Of a stretch of 64,000 nucleotides of DNA, positions 52,963 to 61,834 are shown piece by piece. Source of the DNA: Acinetobacter sp. ANC 3813 (lineage in GTDB: Bacteria > Pseudomonadota > Gammaproteobacteria > Pseudomonadales > Moraxellaceae); contig NZ_NEGK01000002.1 of assembly GCF_002135435.1 (NCBI RefSeq), positions 228,479 to 292,478 of the forward strand. Direction: 5' to 3'. The notes under the pieces were generated by a model. It saw only the letters and a program-made list of their open reading frames with translations, had not been told where the DNA came from and did no database searches. The translations under genes and the position numbers were made by a program. The number at the start of each line of letters is the position of its first letter. Position 1 is the stretch's first letter.

Positions 52963-53409
52963 TTACTTAAAGGGCGGAAACTTATCCCAAATCAAATTAG
53001 ATTGTATCCCATGCTCTAAATGTATTTTTGCAGCATCTAACACCGTTGTGAATCCTCCAGTACTATCGATCACGAAATCCATCAGCGCTTGGCCTTCCAA
53101 TGGAATGTCATAATTTTTAATCCTAAGGTAGGTTTCCATAGCAGAGATTTTTTCAAATATAAAATCGACTTTGCTTTTAGGTTCGCCCCATTCAATCCGG
53201 ATCAATGCATTTTCCTGAATATCCAGCACCTGCACATCTGCCTTAGCATTATATTTTTGCCACGACCATTGTACCGACTTCCCTTTTTCCAAATAGCCAG
53301 TTGAATGGCTGAACCAGAACTGCGAAGTGATAAGCGGATCCACAAAGGCGTTAAAGACAATATTGACTGATTTTCGTATCAGCATTTGAGTTTCAATCAC
53401 TGTATTCAT
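52963..53409 (-). CDS. SRPBCC/AHSA1-family protein
   Basis: 149 residues from the ATG at 53409 (MNTVIETQMLIRKSV); GGAG lies 6 bases upstream. Longer upstream readings (to 53454) lack support. The fold is the START-like cavity: VNIVFNAFVDPLITSQFWFSHS, then the SVQWSWQKYNAKADVQVLDI strands and the C-terminal helix EGQALMDFVIDSTGGFTTVLDAAKIHLEHG. Members bind small hydrophobic ligands or act as Hsp90 activators; the ligand is unknown. Confidence 0.85.
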   Translation of the reverse strand: MNTVIETQMLIRKSVNIVFNAFVDPLITSQFWFSHSTGYLEKGKSVQWSWQKYNAKADVQVLDIQENALIRIEWGEPKSKVDFIFEKISAMETYLRIKNYDIPLEGQALMDFVIDSTGGFTTVLDAAKIHLEHGIQSNLIWDKFPPFK

Positions 53410-53510
53410 CAGCCACTCCATCCATGTGCTGTTCAGACCATTTAGTGATAGCACAGCTTTTAAGTCTCTGCATATCGCTGAATTGTTATCTGCACAAATG
53501 CATGATCATG

Positions 53511-54422
53511 TCAGCTTAGATTACTTTTATGTGAAGCAATCACTGGCGGCAGCTCTTCACCTATTGATGCCAGCATTTCCCGCTCTACATTGCGCACGAT
53601 CGAATCCAACGGCAAATCGTTTTCCTGCTCTCCAAATGGCTCTTCCAGTTCTGCACTTAGCGCATCTAGACCTAAAAATAGATAAGCAATCAGTGCGACA
53701 ATCACTGGCGTCCAAATGCCTAGGCTGGACTCCAAACTAAATGGCAGAATAAAACAAAAAGAATATACGGCGCGATGCAGCAGTACAGAATAGGAAAATG
53801 GCAGCGGTGTGGATGAAATACGGTCACAGCCTGCATGAATATCTCCCAAGGCAATGGTGTGCTTGGTCAAACCCGTATAGATAATGTCGGAAATGTGCCC
53901 TTGCTTATACAGTGTCGCTAAATCTTTCTGCATAATTTCCATCACATATTGCGGCGGGTTCAAATGATTCATCAGCGTCTGCCACTGATCATCACTGAAT
54001 TTCACCTGTGTACGGTAATGGTCAAAGCTGTTGGCTTTGCTTCGCAGGCGGTCTCGCAGCAAATGGGTAAATAGCATCACACGGTATATAATGACTTGCC
54101 GCGCCTGATCTTCAAGCACATAGCTATCACGAATAATATGCCGAGTATTTGCGATTAATGAACCCCACAGCTTGCGCCCCTCCCACCAGCGGTCATAGCA
54201 GGCGGTATTGCGGAAGCTGAGAAAGATCGAAAGAATAACCCCAAAAATAGTAAAGCCAATTGCAGGCACTTCGGGCACAGTGACAAAATGCCGCGCTGCC
54301 AAATAAACCAATACAGCGGAAATCAGCACGACCACCAGCAATGCAGCAAAAACTTTAGGTAAAATTGTGCCGTGCCAAGCAAACAGTAATTTAAAACTAT
54401 TGGTTTTATCGCGGATAATCAC
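53511..54422 (-). CDS. Bestrophin-family ion channel protein
   Basis: 303 residues, with four membrane segments (two near 25-70 and two in 210-260). The bestrophin (UPF0187) core FRNTACYDRWWEGRKLWGSL is clear, along with SYSVLLHRAVYSFCFILPF. Bacterial bestrophins form pentameric channels; ion selectivity cannot be told from the sequence. Ends 54 bp into the glnS side and downstream of glnS's terminator. Confidence 0.9.
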   Translation of the reverse strand: MIIRDKTNSFKLLFAWHGTILPKVFAALLVVVLISAVLVYLAARHFVTVPEVPAIGFTIFGVILSIFLSFRNTACYDRWWEGRKLWGSLIANTRHIIRDSYVLEDQARQVIIYRVMLFTHLLRDRLRSKANSFDHYRTQVKFSDDQWQTLMNHLNPPQYVMEIMQKDLATLYKQGHISDIIYTGLTKHTIALGDIHAGCDRISSTPLPFSYSVLLHRAVYSFCFILPFSLESSLGIWTPVIVALIAYLFLGLDALSAELEEPFGEQENDLPLDSIVRNVEREMLASIGEELPPVIASHKSNLS

Positions 54423-54458
54423 AGCTATTCCTTATTGTTTTACAGATGAAGCGGCATG

Positions 54459-54484
54459 AAAAAGCCCAACCGAAGTTGAGCTTG
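54459..54484 (-). terminator. Terminator after glnS
   Basis: On the minus strand AAGCTCAAC TTCG GTTGGGCTTTTTC, with a UUCG loop and T run. Confidence 0.8.
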
Positions 54485-54535
54485 ATCTTAACCTATTTAG
54501 AATTCGAAGGTGAATCCCATTGAAAACACGAGGTT

Positions 54536-56260
54536 TTATTTACCTGGTTTAAAGCTGTCTTTTAAGTCTAAAATACGGTTAAACACAGGCTTTTGGCTGC
54601 TGTGATCAAATTGATCTGCTACAAAATAACCTTCACGTTCAAATTGGAAACGGTCTTCCGGTTTCGCTTCCGCCAATGCAGGCTCAATCACCGCTTGAAC
54701 CACTTTCAAAGATTCAGGATTCAAGTTTGCAAGGAAGTCATCGCCCACTTCAGGGTCAGACTCAGTGAATAAACGGTCGTAAATGCGCACTTCAGCTGGA
54801 ATACCTTTTTCTGCAGACACCCAATGCACAACACCTTTCACTTTACGGCCTTCAGGATTTTTACCCAGAGTTTCAGGGTCGATTGAACATTTCAGTTCAA
54901 CCACTTCACCATTTTCATCTTTGATCACTTCATCGCATTTAATGACATAGGCATGACGCAAACGAACTTCACCATCAGTGGTTAAACGTTTGAAGCCTTT
55001 AGGCGGCACTTCTTCAAAATCTTTGCGGTCAATGTAAATTTCAGAAGTTAAAGGAATGATGCGCTCGCCCATATCCACATTAGGATGGCGCGAATGCACC
55101 AAGTCCATTGCTTCAGGTAAATTGGTTAACGTGACTTTGAGTGGATTTAACACAGCCATACCGCGTGCAGCAGTGTTTTCCAGTGATTGGCGGATGCAGT
55201 ATTCAAGCATTGCCACATCAACAATACTGCCATCGACTTTGGTTACACCCACACGCTTACAGAAGTCACGCAGACCTTCTGGTGTGAAACCGCGACGGCG
55301 CATCCCCACAACGGTAGGCATACGAGGGTCATCCCAGCCATTCACAAATCCACCTTCAACCAATTTACGCAGTTTACGCTTAGAGGTAATGGTGTAATCC
55401 ACATTTAGACGGCTTGATTCGTACTGACGCGGTACAGCTTGAGACTGAACTTTTTCTACAACCCAATCGTAAAATGGACGATGATCTACAAACTCTAATG
55501 TACAAAGTGAATGCGTCACACCTTCAATGGCATCTGATAATGGATGCGCATAGTCGTACATTGGATACATTTTCCACTTATCACCGGTTTGATGATGCTC
55601 CGAATGCAAAATACGATACAAAATAGGATCACGCATGTGGATGTTTGGTGATGTCATGTCAATTTTGGCACGAAGTACAGCCTGGCCTTCACCTAACTCA
55701 CCGTTACGCATTTGCTCAAAACGCGCAAGGTTTTCTTCAACAGTCGCATCACGCTGCGGTGAGTTTTTACCCGGCTCAATAAAGTTACCGCGGTTTAAAC
55801 GGATTTCTTCAGGCGATTGCAAATCGACATATGCATCACCTTGATTAATCAACTGCAAAGCCCAAGTGTAAAGCTGATCAAAATAGCTTGATGCATAACG
55901 CGGCTCGCCGTTCCACTCGAAACCAAGCCATTTTACGTCATTGGCAATACCATCGACATATTCTTGTTCTTCAGCATCTGGATTTGTATCATCAAAACGA
56001 AGGTTACATAAACCATCAAACTCATCTGCAATACCGAAGTTCAAGCAGATTGCTTTAACATGGCCAATATGCAAATAGCCATTCGGTTCAGGCGGGAAAC
56101 GTGTTACGACTTGCTGTGTACGGCCTGCAGATAAATCATCTGTAATCACTTGACGTACAAAGTCTAAGCCCGGCTGTTGTTCCTGCTGCACAGCGTCGAC
56201 GGCATTACTATTTGGTGTCGGGGTGTTTGGCAGTGTTGAAACAACATCATTTGGCTTCAT
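54536..56260 (-). CDS. glnS: Glutaminyl-tRNA synthetase
   Basis: Class I aminoacyl-tRNA synthetase for Gln. 574 residues, with an N-terminal extension of about 40 residues compared with E. coli GlnS (the [18 protein letters not shown] low-complexity part). The HIGH signature appears as [14 protein letters not shown] and the KMSKS region as [11 protein letters not shown]. The catalytic domain ends near 340; two beta-barrel anticodon-binding domains follow. The ATG at 56260 is the only clear start. Confidence 0.98.
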   Translation of the reverse strand: MKPNDVVSTLPNTPTPNSNAVDAVQQEQQPGLDFVRQVITDDLSAGRTQQVVTRFPPEPNGYLHIGHVKAICLNFGIADEFDGLCNLRFDDTNPDAEEQEYVDGIANDVKWLGFEWNGEPRYASSYFDQLYTWALQLINQGDAYVDLQSPEEIRLNRGNFIEPGKNSPQRDATVEENLARFEQMRNGELGEGQAVLRAKIDMTSPNIHMRDPILYRILHSEHHQTGDKWKMYPMYDYAHPLSDAIEGVTHSLCTLEFVDHRPFYDWVVEKVQSQAVPRQYESSRLNVDYTITSKRKLRKLVEGGFVNGWDDPRMPTVVGMRRRGFTPEGLRDFCKRVGVTKVDGSIVDVAMLEYCIRQSLENTAARGMAVLNPLKVTLTNLPEAMDLVHSRHPNVDMGERIIPLTSEIYIDRKDFEEVPPKGFKRLTTDGEVRLRHAYVIKCDEVIKDENGEVVELKCSIDPETLGKNPEGRKVKGVVHWVSAEKGIPAEVRIYDRLFTESDPEVGDDFLANLNPESLKVVQAVIEPALAEAKPEDRFQFEREGYFVADQFDHSSQKPVFNRILDLKDSFKPGK

Positions 56261-56426
56261 AACAGTAAAATCACTTCTAAAATAAAAATTATGAGAATTA
56301 AAACGTCTTTTTGCTTTTTTAACAAAGAAAATAACGTTTTTACTTGCCTTGTAGTTTACAGTTTGCTTATGCTTCTCACAACCAAAAAACCCATGGCTTT
56401 ATGAGCCATGTTCAGGAGATTACACA

Positions 56427-56936
56427 ATGAGTTTTCCTCAAGTCGAATTAAACACCAATAAAGGCCGTATTGTTCTTGAGCTTAACAGTGAGAAAGCGCC
56501 AATAACTGTTGCGAACTTTATAGAATACGTGCGTGACGGTTTCTATGACGGCGTAATTTTCCACCGCGTGATCGACGGCTTCATGATCCAAGGTGGCGGC
56601 ATGGACGAAAACTTCAAAGAAAAAGCAACTCGTGATGCAATTGAAAACGAAGCTGATAATGGCTTAACCAATGACCTTGGTACAATTGCGATGGCGCGTA
56701 CTCAGGCACCTCATTCTGCATCAGCTCAGTTCTTTATTAACGTTGGCAACAATGCCTTCCTTAACCACTCTGGCAAAAATGCTCAAGGCTGGGGTTATGC
56801 AGTGTTCGGTAAAGTAACTGAAGGCCTAGATGTAGTAAATGCAATTAAAGGCGTTCGTACTGGCAACCGCGGCTACCACGCTGACGTTCCACTAGAAAAC
56901 GTTGTAATCGAATCTGCTAAAATCATTTCTGAGTAA
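56427..56936 (+). CDS. ppiB: Peptidyl-prolyl cis-trans isomerase B (cyclophilin)
   Basis: Cytosolic proline isomerase. 169 residues. The cyclophilin active-site segments [14 protein letters not shown] and [14 protein letters not shown] (Arg, Phe, Gln catalytic set) are present and no signal peptide is seen, unlike PpiA. The ATG follows AGGAG at the right spacing. Confidence 0.96.
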   Translation: MSFPQVELNTNKGRIVLELNSEKAPITVANFIEYVRDGFYDGVIFHRVIDGFMIQGGGMDENFKEKATRDAIENEADNGLTNDLGTIAMARTQAPHSASAQFFINVGNNAFLNHSGKNAQGWGYAVFGKVTEGLDVVNAIKGVRTGNRGYHADVPLENVVIESAKIISE

Positions 56937-56942
56937 TATTTA

Positions 56943-57033
56943 AATCTTCCCCAGCCCGCCTTTAATAAAGGAGGGAGCTTCTAAATTAGATGCATAAACT
57001 CCTCCCTTTGAAAAAGGGAGGCTGGGAGGGATT
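56943..57033. repeat. Second palindromic intergenic element with nested hairpins
   Basis: 35-base arms (56943-56977 and 56999-57033) are inverted with 25 of 35 matching positions, separated by 21 bases. Each arm contains its own hairpin around an A/T-rich loop (CCTTT..AAAGG and CTCCCTTT..AAAGGGAG). Same architecture as the element at 7393-7473, different sequence. Lies between ppiB and lpxH. Confidence 0.7.
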
Positions 57034-57054
57034 CTAAAACAAGGAAAATGATCC

Positions 57055-57774
57055 GTGACCTATCTGTTTATCGCTGATTTACATTTGTCACCCAATCACC
57101 CTCGACTCGTTCGGGGGTTTTTAGCATTGCTGGATGCCTATAAAGACAAAAATACGCAGCTGTATATTTTAGGTGACTGGTTTAATGCGTGGATTGGCGA
57201 TGATTACCGCGCGTCTTGGCTCGATGAGATTGTTGCCGCTTTAAAACAATTTTCTGAGGCAGGAAACCAGATCTATTTTTTATCAGGCAACCGTGATTTT
57301 GCTTTGGGTAAAAAATTTCTCAATCAGTTCAATGCAGTTTTATTAAAAGATATTGAAACGCTAAACATTGGCCAGAAAAGCATTCGAATAGAGCACGGCG
57401 ATTTACTCTGTACTGATGATGTGTCCTATCAAAAATTCCGTAAAATCATCCGCAATCCGCTGCTTTTAGGCTTTTTAAAGCAAATGCCTTTAAGCTTCCG
57501 GCAAAAATTGGCCAATGGTTTCCGTAAAAAAAGCCAGCAAGCCAACTTAGTCAAAAGCTATGAAGTTATGGATGTCAATCAGCAGGCCGTAAAACAGGCT
57601 CTGACCGAGGTCAATATATTGATTCATGGCCATACTCACCGCCCGCAAATTCATGATGTAGATGGCAAACCGCGGATTGTTTTAGGCGACTGGCGTGAAC
57701 ACGAAGCGCAGATTTTAGAGTTGAACCCGCAAAATTCTGAGCTAAATCTAGAGCTAAAAAAATGGCAATATTAA
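57055..57774 (+). CDS. lpxH: UDP-2,3-diacylglucosamine diphosphatase
   Basis: Lipid A biosynthesis enzyme that hydrolyses UDP-2,3-diacylglucosamine to lipid X. 239 residues. The GTG at 57055 is the start (GGAA ribosome site). Metallophosphatase motifs are all present: FIADLHLSP, LGDWFNAWIGDD, SGNRDFALG, EHGDLLC and HGHTHRP, the standard two-metal site. Peripheral membrane enzyme. Confidence 0.95.
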   Translation: MTYLFIADLHLSPNHPRLVRGFLALLDAYKDKNTQLYILGDWFNAWIGDDYRASWLDEIVAALKQFSEAGNQIYFLSGNRDFALGKKFLNQFNAVLLKDIETLNIGQKSIRIEHGDLLCTDDVSYQKFRKIIRNPLLLGFLKQMPLSFRQKLANGFRKKSQQANLVKSYEVMDVNQQAVKQALTEVNILIHGHTHRPQIHDVDGKPRIVLGDWREHEAQILELNPQNSELNLELKKWQY

Positions 57775-57786
57775 TGCCATTTTTTA
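57756..57786. terminator. Terminator overlapping the end of lpxH
   Basis: AAAAAATGGCA / TGCCATTTTTT with the lpxH stop TAA inside the loop. T run follows on the plus strand; its A-rich arm gives a T run on the minus strand too, suiting the convergent 72-residue gene. Confidence 0.8.
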
Positions 57787-57804
57787 TGAACTGTGTCGGA
57801 TTGC

Positions 57805-58023
57805 TTACTTCAAGCGATACAGCAGATTTTGCCCAATATAAAAGCTTGAACCATCAAGATTCATTTCAACTGTTTCGCCAGACTCAAGCTGCACCATCTG
57901 TCCAACTTCAACCCAAATAAAACCGTCATTTGTGCTTTGCTGACGCTTTAAAGGGATTAATTTAACCTTGATCAGGTCGCCATTTACGGCTATGGCTGTA
58001 CGCCACTGATTTAAAACTTCCAA
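57805..58023 (-). CDS. Hypothetical small protein
   Basis: 72 residues, no signal peptide. Contains VNGDLIKVKLIPLKRQQ and GFIWVEVGQMVQLESGETVEMNL, a strand-rich pattern as in small beta-barrel domains. No family recognised. A minus-strand promoter and an upstream hairpin lie 130-200 bp before its start. Confidence 0.5.
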   Translation of the reverse strand: MEVLNQWRTAIAVNGDLIKVKLIPLKRQQSTNDGFIWVEVGQMVQLESGETVEMNLDGSSFYIGQNLLYRLK

Positions 58024-58156
58024 AATATAGACTCAACTTGTGAGCTTTTTGTGATAGAACAAAGAGATTAATAAAACGGGTTTTGAATAGTAATTCTGTA
58101 GTTACAAAAATAATGTTCAAGGCAGAATGCTTGAAACAAGATGGATCACAATCAGC

Positions 58157-58187
58157 TAAAATAAGAAAAGCAGGCAACTCACCTGCT
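58157..58187 (-). terminator. Hairpin with U tract, terminator or leader attenuator
   Basis: On the minus strand AGCAGG / CCTGCT with a 7-base loop is followed by TTTCTTATTTT. It lies 121 bp past the aldolase stop and also just after a strong promoter, so it may terminate the aldolase transcript or attenuate the small gene. Confidence 0.55.
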
Positions 58188-58203
58188 CATAAATATACCC
58201 ACC

Positions 58204-58232
58204 ATTATACATTGTCATTACACATATAGCAA
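58204..58232 (-). promoter_or_regulatory. Sigma-70 promoter on the minus strand
   Basis: The -35 TTGCTA (complement of 58227-58232) and the -10 TATAAT (complement of 58204-58209) are 17 bp apart. The hairpin at 58157-58187 starts about 10 bp after the expected transcription start. Confidence 0.55.
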
Positions 58233-58307
58233 AATATACAAATACCCGATATGTATCAAATTCTTACATATATATTGCATGCTATATTGTATAAACTGCT
58301 ATCCAGC

Positions 58308-59105
58308 TCAGTAACCGCCGTCCATATCAATACGCTCTGCATCAGGCTTATATTTGCCCAGTAAATCCCGCAGCGAATTCATTAAAACACTGGTATCTAC
58401 ACCAACCGCAACGAACTCTGTGCCCAGCGCAATATATTGTTGTGTCGCTTCATGCTGTGTAGATAAGATGCCCGCAGCCTTGCCGGCTGCACGTATGCGC
58501 TTAATTGCATCCACAACTGCTTTTTGAACTTCAGGGTGATTTGGATTGCCTTCATAGCCCATAGTTGCTGAAAGATCAACTGCGCCTATAAATACACCAT
58601 CAATACCGTCCACTTTTAAAATCTCTTCTAAATTTGCTAAGCCTGCAACTGATTCAATTTGAATCAGCAGACAAATATTTTCATGCGCCTGCGCATAATA
58701 ATTCGGGATACTGTTCCAGCGGGTTGCACGCGCTAAGGCAGCTCCCACGCCGCGAACCCCCAAAGGTGGATAATGCACCGCTTTGACCATCTGCACTGCC
58801 TGCTCTACTGTTTCCACCATAGGAATCAGCAAAGTCTGCGCCCCAATATCTAAAAGCTGTTTAATCAGCTGAACACTGCCGATCGGCGGACGCACCACAG
58901 CTTGAGATGGATAAGCCGCAATGCTTTGCAGCTGCGCCAATGTTGTTCTCAAATCGCTTGGAGCATGCTCACCATCAATCAGCAGCCAGTCATAGCCTGC
59001 ATTGGCAGCAATCTCTGTACCATAGGCATCCGCAAGTCCAACCCATAAGCCAATTTGCTGCTGGGTTTTTAATTTGCGCTTGAAGTGGTTGGTGTAATCA
59101 ATCAT
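58308..59105 (-). CDS. HpcH/HpaI-family 2-oxo-acid aldolase
   Basis: 265 residues from the ATG at 59105 (MIDYTNHFKRKLKTQQQIGLW), the usual family length; a longer reading to 59243 adds 46 unsupported residues. Class II aldolase signatures: GYDWLLIDGEHAPSD (substrate loop), LIQIESVAGLANLEEI with the metal Glu, and DGVFIGAVDLSATMG with the metal Asp, plus the ARATRWN segment. Family members cleave 4-hydroxy-2-oxo acids in aromatic and hexuronate breakdown. No pathway genes are adjacent, so the true substrate is unknown. Confidence 0.9.
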   Translation of the reverse strand: MIDYTNHFKRKLKTQQQIGLWVGLADAYGTEIAANAGYDWLLIDGEHAPSDLRTTLAQLQSIAAYPSQAVVRPPIGSVQLIKQLLDIGAQTLLIPMVETVEQAVQMVKAVHYPPLGVRGVGAALARATRWNSIPNYYAQAHENICLLIQIESVAGLANLEEILKVDGIDGVFIGAVDLSATMGYEGNPNHPEVQKAVVDAIKRIRAAGKAAGILSTQHEATQQYIALGTEFVAVGVDTSVLMNSLRDLLGKYKPDAERIDMDGGY

Positions 59106-59364
59106 GTGCTTGCTCAGTGCAGAACGAGGTATAACTTTGATTAAACCCCTTTTTATAAAAAGTACCAATAGTGAAAACTTATTTCTTAATTGAAATGAAC
59201 TATCAATAGCAGCAAAAGCTGTGACGCCACTGTTTTCATGCATCGTATGTAAAAACGCAGATTGCTATTTCAAACTCAAAACTAAGTTATATGAAAATTC
59301 TTATAATCAATTTTGACAATGAATCAGGTAAGATAAAGCAAACAGATTAACAGAGACCGCATTC

Positions 59365-60018
59365 ATGGATTTGCTGAACGTTTCTAAAACCCGCTATACC
59401 ACTAAAGCCTATGATTCATCTAAAAAAATCCCACAGGATCAATTTGAACGTTTATTAGAAATCCTGCGCTTAGCGCCGTCTTCAATAAATATTCAGCCGT
59501 GGCATTACTTTATTGCAGAAAATGCATCGGCCAAAGAGCGCATCGCAAAGGCACTGGTCGGCAAATATGCGTATAACGCCCCTAAAGTATTAGATTCATC
59601 GCATACGATATTATTTTGTACCAAAGCAGACATCAGCGAAACACATCTTGAAAACCTTTTGAACCGCGATGAACTCAGCGGCCGTTTTAATGATGAAAAA
59701 GCCAAACAAGGCCAAAAAGACAGCCGCACTGGCTATGTCGATTATTACCGCAATGAAAAAGGCGACATTCAGCGCTGGGCAGAAAACCAAACCTTTATTG
59801 CCCTAGGTCAAATTCTTTTAGCCGCAGGCATTGAAGGTATAGATGCCACCCCGATTGGCGGTTTTGATGAAGCAATCATTTCAGAAGAACTCAGTCTTGC
59901 TGAGCAAGGCCTCATCCCTTCTGTGCTGCTGACTTTAGGCTACCGCAGTGAAAATGACTTCAATGCCAAACTGCCCAAATCCCGTTTAGTCAAAGAAGAT
60001 ATTTTTACCAAGCTCTAA
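59365..60018 (+). CDS. NAD(P)H-dependent nitroreductase, NfsB-type
   Basis: 217 residues of the FMN-dependent nitroreductase family. FMN contacts are recognisable: RYTTKAYDSSKK and LRLAPSSINIQPWHYF at the N-terminus and the ALGQILLAAGIEGIDATPIGGFDE core. Close in layout to E. coli NfsB. Members reduce nitroaromatics or quinones; the physiological substrate is not clear. Single gene with a terminator. Confidence 0.9.
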   Translation: MDLLNVSKTRYTTKAYDSSKKIPQDQFERLLEILRLAPSSINIQPWHYFIAENASAKERIAKALVGKYAYNAPKVLDSSHTILFCTKADISETHLENLLNRDELSGRFNDEKAKQGQKDSRTGYVDYYRNEKGDIQRWAENQTFIALGQILLAAGIEGIDATPIGGFDEAIISEELSLAEQGLIPSVLLTLGYRSENDFNAKLPKSRLVKEDIFTKL

Positions 60019-60035
60019 TCTTTATAAAAAAGCGA

Positions 60036-60062
60036 TGAAAGGGGGGGATTCTCCCTTTTTTG
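60036..60062 (+). terminator. Terminator after the nitroreductase gene
   Basis: AAAGGGGGGGA paired with TCTCCCTTTT and followed by T; the stem has some mismatch. Confidence 0.65.
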
Positions 60063-60132
60063 TCATTTCGGGACTTATTATTTAAACAATAATCGAGTAT
60101 ATTTTGCGCAAATACAAAATAGGTCACTGATT

Positions 60133-60357
60133 ATGCCTGTTGCACCAAAATTACCCATGAAATTTAAATGTACAGCATGCAAAACTGTCTATATGCATAA
60201 ATATAATTCTAATACCATTTTAAACTACCCAACTTGCCCAAACTGCCAGCATGCTGGTCAGCTGCAAGGCACGATCGAAACACCTGATTTATTTAAATAT
60301 CCCGTCGCCATAGCCAAAAGCTATATACAGGCGTCTATCTTTCATTTTACTCGCTAA
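60133..60357 (+). CDS. Small zinc-ribbon protein, paralogue of the next gene
   Basis: 74 residues. KFKCTACKTVYMHKYN and YPTCPNCQHAGQLQG give two CxxC pairs, a zinc-ribbon layout. The C-terminal helix segment (IAKSYIQASIFHF) completes it. The gene at 60483 has the same pattern and spacing. No function known. Confidence 0.75.
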   Translation: MPVAPKLPMKFKCTACKTVYMHKYNSNTILNYPTCPNCQHAGQLQGTIETPDLFKYPVAIAKSYIQASIFHFTR

Positions 60358-60482
60358 TCGCAATTTAAATGCTCAGAATATCAAAGCAGGCTGTGCTGAG
60401 CATTCTAGCTTGCCACAGCCAATTCTGGCGTAAAATTTGCTTGGTATTTATACACATATAATGCTAAATGATGAGGTGCGCC

Positions 60483-60740
60483 ATGGGTCTTAGTATTTCA
60501 AAGCTCGGCTTTAACGTCACGATATTCAGCCTGCCAATAAAGTTTGAATGTACAGTTTGCAATCAAAGCTATCTGCATCCTTATTCTTTAGAAGATCATC
60601 ATTATCCCGACTGTCCTGATTGCCAGCAAGCAGGTCTACTCATGGGAATTGTAGAATCTGAAGATATGCTGCATCATCCCCTTCAATTTATGCACAGCTA
60701 TATGCGGATGCTAAAAGCTGCCAAGCTACATCTAGATTGA
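60483..60740 (+). CDS. Small zinc-ribbon protein, paralogue of the preceding gene
   Basis: 85 residues from the ATG at 60483, which has GAGGTG 5-6 bases upstream; ATGs at 60468 and 60471 are less well placed. Two CxxC pairs, FECTVCNQSYLHPYS and YPDCPDCQQAGLLMG, and the tail HPLQFMHSYMRMLK mirror the upstream gene. It has about 15 more N-terminal residues (GLSISKLGFNVTIFSLP). Tandem duplication is clear. Function unknown. Confidence 0.75.
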   Translation: MGLSISKLGFNVTIFSLPIKFECTVCNQSYLHPYSLEDHHYPDCPDCQQAGLLMGIVESEDMLHHPLQFMHSYMRMLKAAKLHLD

Positions 60741-60773
60741 AAATTCGAAATAAACCGCTATAATTTTTTGATC

Positions 60774-60808
60774 AAAAAAGCCTGCAAACAATTCATTTCG
60801 CAGGCTTA
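60774..60808. terminator. Bidirectional terminator between the zinc-ribbon and EamA genes
   Basis: AAGCCTGC / GCAGGCTT with an AT-rich loop, and A/T runs on both sides between convergent genes. Confidence 0.75.
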
Positions 60809-60852
60809 AATTTACGCTATAGCAATCCATATATAACAACTAAAAGTGATCT

Positions 60853-61716
60853 TCAAACCATGGCATAGGCCAAGCAGAGCACACTTGCCACACCTAAAAC
60901 TAAGCCAACAGATGTCATCGATTTTAATTTCTCTTTAAAAATAAATATCCCACTCAGCACACCAAACATCACCACAAGAATATTCATACCCGCAAACACA
61001 ATTGCAGGACTGTCTTTGAGCAGCATATGCGCTTTGATATACAAAGCAATATTGGCAAAATTTAAAATACCCAAACCCAAACCCGCAACTATAGCGCGCA
61101 AACTGCCAAAGCTTTTAAAGCGTACCGTGGTATAGACAATGGATAAAACAAAGGCATAAATAAAAATCAGGTTTAATGCGACAGAAAATTGCAGGCCTAA
61201 ACCAGTTGTGTATTTTAGCAGCACATCAATCAAGGCATAACCGCCCCACACCGCAGCTAAAAAGACTCCCCCTGAACTTGATGTTTGCTCTAAACTATCC
61301 TGCCCTAGCCGTCCAGACAGTAAAATACATAGTACAGCAGCAACACCTAGGATAATGCCTAAAATTTTAAGACTGCTGAATTGCTCTTGAAAGATAAAAT
61401 AAGCTGCACTTAGCGACAATACGACTGAAAGCCTTTGTGCAATTTCCGTCTTTAAAATACCAGCCGTTTGCAATGATTTTGCTAAGCACAGGAAAATGGC
61501 GGGCAATAACATGCCTAGAATTAAGATGAGCCACCATGGCGTATGTTCTACAGAAATATGCTGTAAATCTGGTTTAAACCATAAGAAACATAACACACTT
61601 GCTGCTGCATAATTCCATGCAATCATATGAAAGGTATTTAGGCCCTTTTCTTTGCAAAATTTAAGCAAAACTGAGACAGCAACACTGCAGATTGCAGCAG
61701 CAAAAATCAATTCCAT
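60853..61716 (-). CDS. EamA/DMT-family transporter
   Basis: 287 residues from the ATG at 61716 (MELIFAAAIC) with AAGAG upstream; a TTG at 61737 is less likely. About ten membrane helices in two EamA repeats. Segments such as LGIILGVAAVLCILLSGRLG and the final VGLVLGVASVLCLAYAMV are typical of the drug/metabolite exporter superfamily. The substrate cannot be told from the sequence. Single gene. Confidence 0.85.
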   Translation of the reverse strand: MELIFAAAICSVAVSVLLKFCKEKGLNTFHMIAWNYAAASVLCFLWFKPDLQHISVEHTPWWLILILGMLLPAIFLCLAKSLQTAGILKTEIAQRLSVVLSLSAAYFIFQEQFSSLKILGIILGVAAVLCILLSGRLGQDSLEQTSSSGGVFLAAVWGGYALIDVLLKYTTGLGLQFSVALNLIFIYAFVLSIVYTTVRFKSFGSLRAIVAGLGLGILNFANIALYIKAHMLLKDSPAIVFAGMNILVVMFGVLSGIFIFKEKLKSMTSVGLVLGVASVLCLAYAMV

Positions 61717-61776
61717 GACAATACTCTTTTTTTTCAATCTGCGTTTAAGGGCAATTTATATTCCATTATAACAACG

Positions 61777-61813
61777 CAAAAAAAAGAAAAGCCCACATTA
61801 AGTGGGCTTTTCT
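61777..61813 (-). terminator. Terminator after fba
   Basis: GAAAAGCCCAC / GTGGGCTTTTC with a 5-base loop; on the minus strand a run of eight T follows (TTTTCTTTTTTTT). Confidence 0.9.
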
Positions 61814-61834
61814 CAAAAAATAATCTATAGCAGA

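Noticed and set aside
57962..58177. Alternate-frame open reading (71 codons) overlapping the small gene at 57805
   Set aside because: No ribosome site or protein signature, and it overlaps a hairpin and the start of the better supported frame.
58308..59243. Longer start (59243) for the HpcH/HpaI aldolase gene
   Set aside because: Adds 46 residues without family match; the ATG at 59105 gives the typical length.
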